This document shows, in pieces, positions 15,594 to 17,317 of a DNA stretch of 17,317 bases. The first letter of the stretch is position 1; each line of letters begins with the position of its first letter. The notes under the pieces are model-generated. The model saw only the letters and a program-made list of their open reading frames with translations. It was not told where the DNA came from and did no database searches. The stretch is from the NCBI GenBank assembly GCA_945787485.1, contig CALZHV010000023.1, positions 1 through 17,317 of the forward strand, written 5' to 3'. Position numbers and translations under genes: made by a program. The stretch comes from an uncultured Lachnospiraceae bacterium. Its GTDB lineage: Bacteria > Bacillota > Clostridia > Lachnospirales > Lachnospiraceae.

Positions 15594-15608
15594 ATGAATG
15601 AAAGCTGA
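15594..15608 (+). other. Overlapping four-codon reading frame at the next gene's start
   Basis: ATG at 15594 opens a frame of four codons (Met-Asn-Glu-Ser) ending at TGA 15606-15608. It lies 5 bases from AGGAG (15584-15588), while the real start at 15598, in another frame, is 9 bases away. Both could use the same ribosome site, so the short frame may lower or tune translation of the membrane protein. Confidence 0.35.
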
Positions 15609-17304
15609 TTATGAAGTGGATGCCAGAGGAAAAAAATTTGGTAAGAAAAATGTGATAATGCTCGTTATACTGTTGATTGTAGAGGCTATATATTACTATG
15701 TCAAGGTACCGGCAATTAATATTCATAGTATGGGCTTCTGGAATTGGATTATTGTAACGATAATTGCAATAACAATATGCTTTATTGATTTCAGACCAAA
15801 AAGCTTAAGTGATAAAAAGAATTCAAAATCAAAGGTAATAAATATAGATAAGTATTTTTTCAAGGGATTGCCTTTGTCGGTAAAAGTATGCTTTTTTACT
15901 ATTGTTGCAATCGTATTAGTTTGTGCGGTAGGCAATATTTTATCATCTAAGCTTGTTAACGCATCAAAGTATGCAGGTCTTATCAATATTGAAAAAGGTG
16001 ATTTTATAACGGATATCCCGGAAAGTGATAACATTGAGGATATAGCACTTATGGATACTGAAACGGCGAGAATTATCGGAGAAAGAGCCATAGGTTCACT
16101 GTCTGATGTAGTAAGCCAGTATGAAGTGAGCAAAAAATACAGCACTATTGATTTAAACGGAAAGCCGATGAAGGTTGCTTCTCTTGAATATGCAGGTTTT
16201 ATAAAGTACTTAAACAACAGAAAAAACGGTATACCCGGATATGTTCTTGTTGATCCTGTAAAGAATGAAGCAAAATATGTCAGCCTTGAAGAAGGAATTA
16301 AATATACAGAATCAGGATATTTCAACGAAAATATTTACAGACACGTTCAAATGAGTTATCCGACAAAGATGTTTGAAGGCATTTATCTCGAGCTAGATAA
16401 TGAAAATAAACCTTTTTATATTTGCCCTACTCTTAAGGCAAATGCCGGATTATTTGGAGCAATGGATGTAAATGGAGTTGTAATTTGTGACCCTGTAACA
16501 GGAGATACAAAATATTATGCAGTTGAAGAAGTGCCAAACTGGGTTGACAGAGTTTATGACGGAAATCTCGCCTGCACAAAATATGATTGGTATGGATTGC
16601 TATCAGGCGGTTATTGGAACAGTGTATTCGGAAACAAAGGATGTAAGGTTACAACTGATGATTACGGATACAAGGTTATGGATGGCGATGTCTGGGTTTA
16701 CACAGGTGTTACATCCGTAAACGGAGATGAATCAAATATAGGTTTTGTAATGATAAATCTTAGAACCGGTCAGAGTAAATATTACGATATTGCAGGCGCA
16801 GAAGAATATTCGGCAATGAGTTCGGCAGAGGGACAGGTTCAGCATTTGGGATATGTTGCATCATTCCCTTCACTGATCAACATAAATAATGTGCCAACAT
16901 ATATTATGGTGTTGAAGGATAATGCCGGTCTTGTTAAACAATATGCTTTGGTAAATGTGGAAAAGTACAATATAGTTGCAACAGGAAATACTCAGAAGGA
17001 AGCATTAAAAGAATATAAAAAGCTTCTTAAATCAAACGGTATCGGAAGTGTACAAAATGAGGAAGAAGCTGATTTATCCGAATACAAAAAGATTTATGTT
17101 GATGATATTAAATTCATAAATATTGATTCTGAAACATATGTATATATTACGGATAAGCAGGGAAAAGTATATAAACAGATTTTCAAAGAAAATGAAATGT
17201 ATGTATATGTTAAGGCAGGAGATTTTATACTTGTTAAGACAAGTGAAGAAGATTCTGCAACCGGTATTTATGAAATTACTGATATGCAATTAACAGAAAA
17301 ATAA
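15598..17304 (+). CDS. Unrecognised membrane protein with repeated extracytoplasmic domain
   Basis: I do not recognise a family for this 568-residue protein. Three hydrophobic segments lie near the N-terminus (about 18-35, 46-64 and 95-113), then a soluble region of about 450 residues, probably outside the cell. That region repeats a strand pair about every 50-90 residues: GYVLVDPVKNEAKYVSLEE (214-232), GVVICDPVTGDTKYYAVEE (293-311), GFVMINLRTGQSKYYDIAG (382-400) and a looser copy YIMVLKDNAGLVKQYALVN (435-453). The pattern hydrophobic-D-x-TG-x-KYY recalls PepSY-like modules, which is only a resemblance. ATG 15598 is chosen with AGGAG 9 bases upstream. It follows the fumarase beta gene by 12 bases, though a metabolic link is not implied. 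Confidence 0.85.
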   Translation: MKADYEVDARGKKFGKKNVIMLVILLIVEAIYYYVKVPAINIHSMGFWNWIIVTIIAITICFIDFRPKSLSDKKNSKSKVINIDKYFFKGLPLSVKVCFFTIVAIVLVCAVGNILSSKLVNASKYAGLINIEKGDFITDIPESDNIEDIALMDTETARIIGERAIGSLSDVVSQYEVSKKYSTIDLNGKPMKVASLEYAGFIKYLNNRKNGIPGYVLVDPVKNEAKYVSLEEGIKYTESGYFNENIYRHVQMSYPTKMFEGIYLELDNENKPFYICPTLKANAGLFGAMDVNGVVICDPVTGDTKYYAVEEVPNWVDRVYDGNLACTKYDWYGLLSGGYWNSVFGNKGCKVTTDDYGYKVMDGDVWVYTGVTSVNGDESNIGFVMINLRTGQSKYYDIAGAEEYSAMSSAEGQVQHLGYVASFPSLININNVPTYIMVLKDNAGLVKQYALVNVEKYNIVATGNTQKEALKEYKKLLKSNGIGSVQNEEEADLSEYKKIYVDDIKFINIDSETYVYITDKQGKVYKQIFKENEMYVYVKAGDFILVKTSEEDSATGIYEITDMQLTEK

Positions 17305-17317
17305 TTTAATAAGTTAG

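Noticed and set aside
15723..16325. 200-codon open frame antisense to the last gene
   Set aside because: It overlaps a well-supported gene, is Ser/Ile-rich low-complexity protein as expected of a reverse frame, and lacks a ribosome site.

Overview
The window is the replication-origin region of a low-G+C Gram-positive bacterium. AT-rich DNA, strong GGAGG-type ribosome sites, the gene order rpmH/dnaA/dnaN/yaaA/recF/gyrB/gyrA and a two-subunit Fe-S fumarase all point to a clostridium, most likely Lachnospiraceae (inferred from gene order and protein style, not from a search).

Layout. Positions 1-422 hold two copies of a palindromic repeat and a good promoter for mnmE (+). mnmE converges on a leftward gene block (rpmH, rnpA, yidD, yidC, jag; minus strand, 4644 down to 1881), and a 19-bp perfect hairpin separates the two. 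Positions 4645-5157 lie between the divergent rpmH and dnaA genes. This stretch holds three consensus DnaA boxes, the rpmH promoter, an array of about 11-bp AAATT-type repeats and a likely dnaA promoter. dnaA follows, then a second AT-rich stretch (6538-6796) with another DnaA box, a 14-bp direct repeat and a run of NTA triplets resembling a DnaA-trio, so the origin looks bipartite as in Bacillus. dnaN, yaaA, recF, gyrB, gyrA and a small membrane-protein gene run rightward to a terminator at about 14104-14141. Immediately after it come the fumarase alpha and beta genes and a 568-residue membrane protein with a repeated extracytoplasmic domain.

How it works together. The rightward genes make the initiator, sliding clamp, a repair/recombination ATPase and DNA gyrase. 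The leftward genes make ribosomal protein L34, the RNase P protein, two membrane-insertion factors and an RNA-binding regulator of cell envelope growth. All are co-oriented with replication away from the origin except mnmE, which is transcribed toward it.

The core genes are ordinary. The parts worth a second look are the structured repeat pair next to the inverted mnmE, the phased repeat array upstream of dnaA, the candidate DnaA-trio, the 67-residue membrane protein behind gyrA, and the unrecognised repeat-containing membrane protein at the right end.
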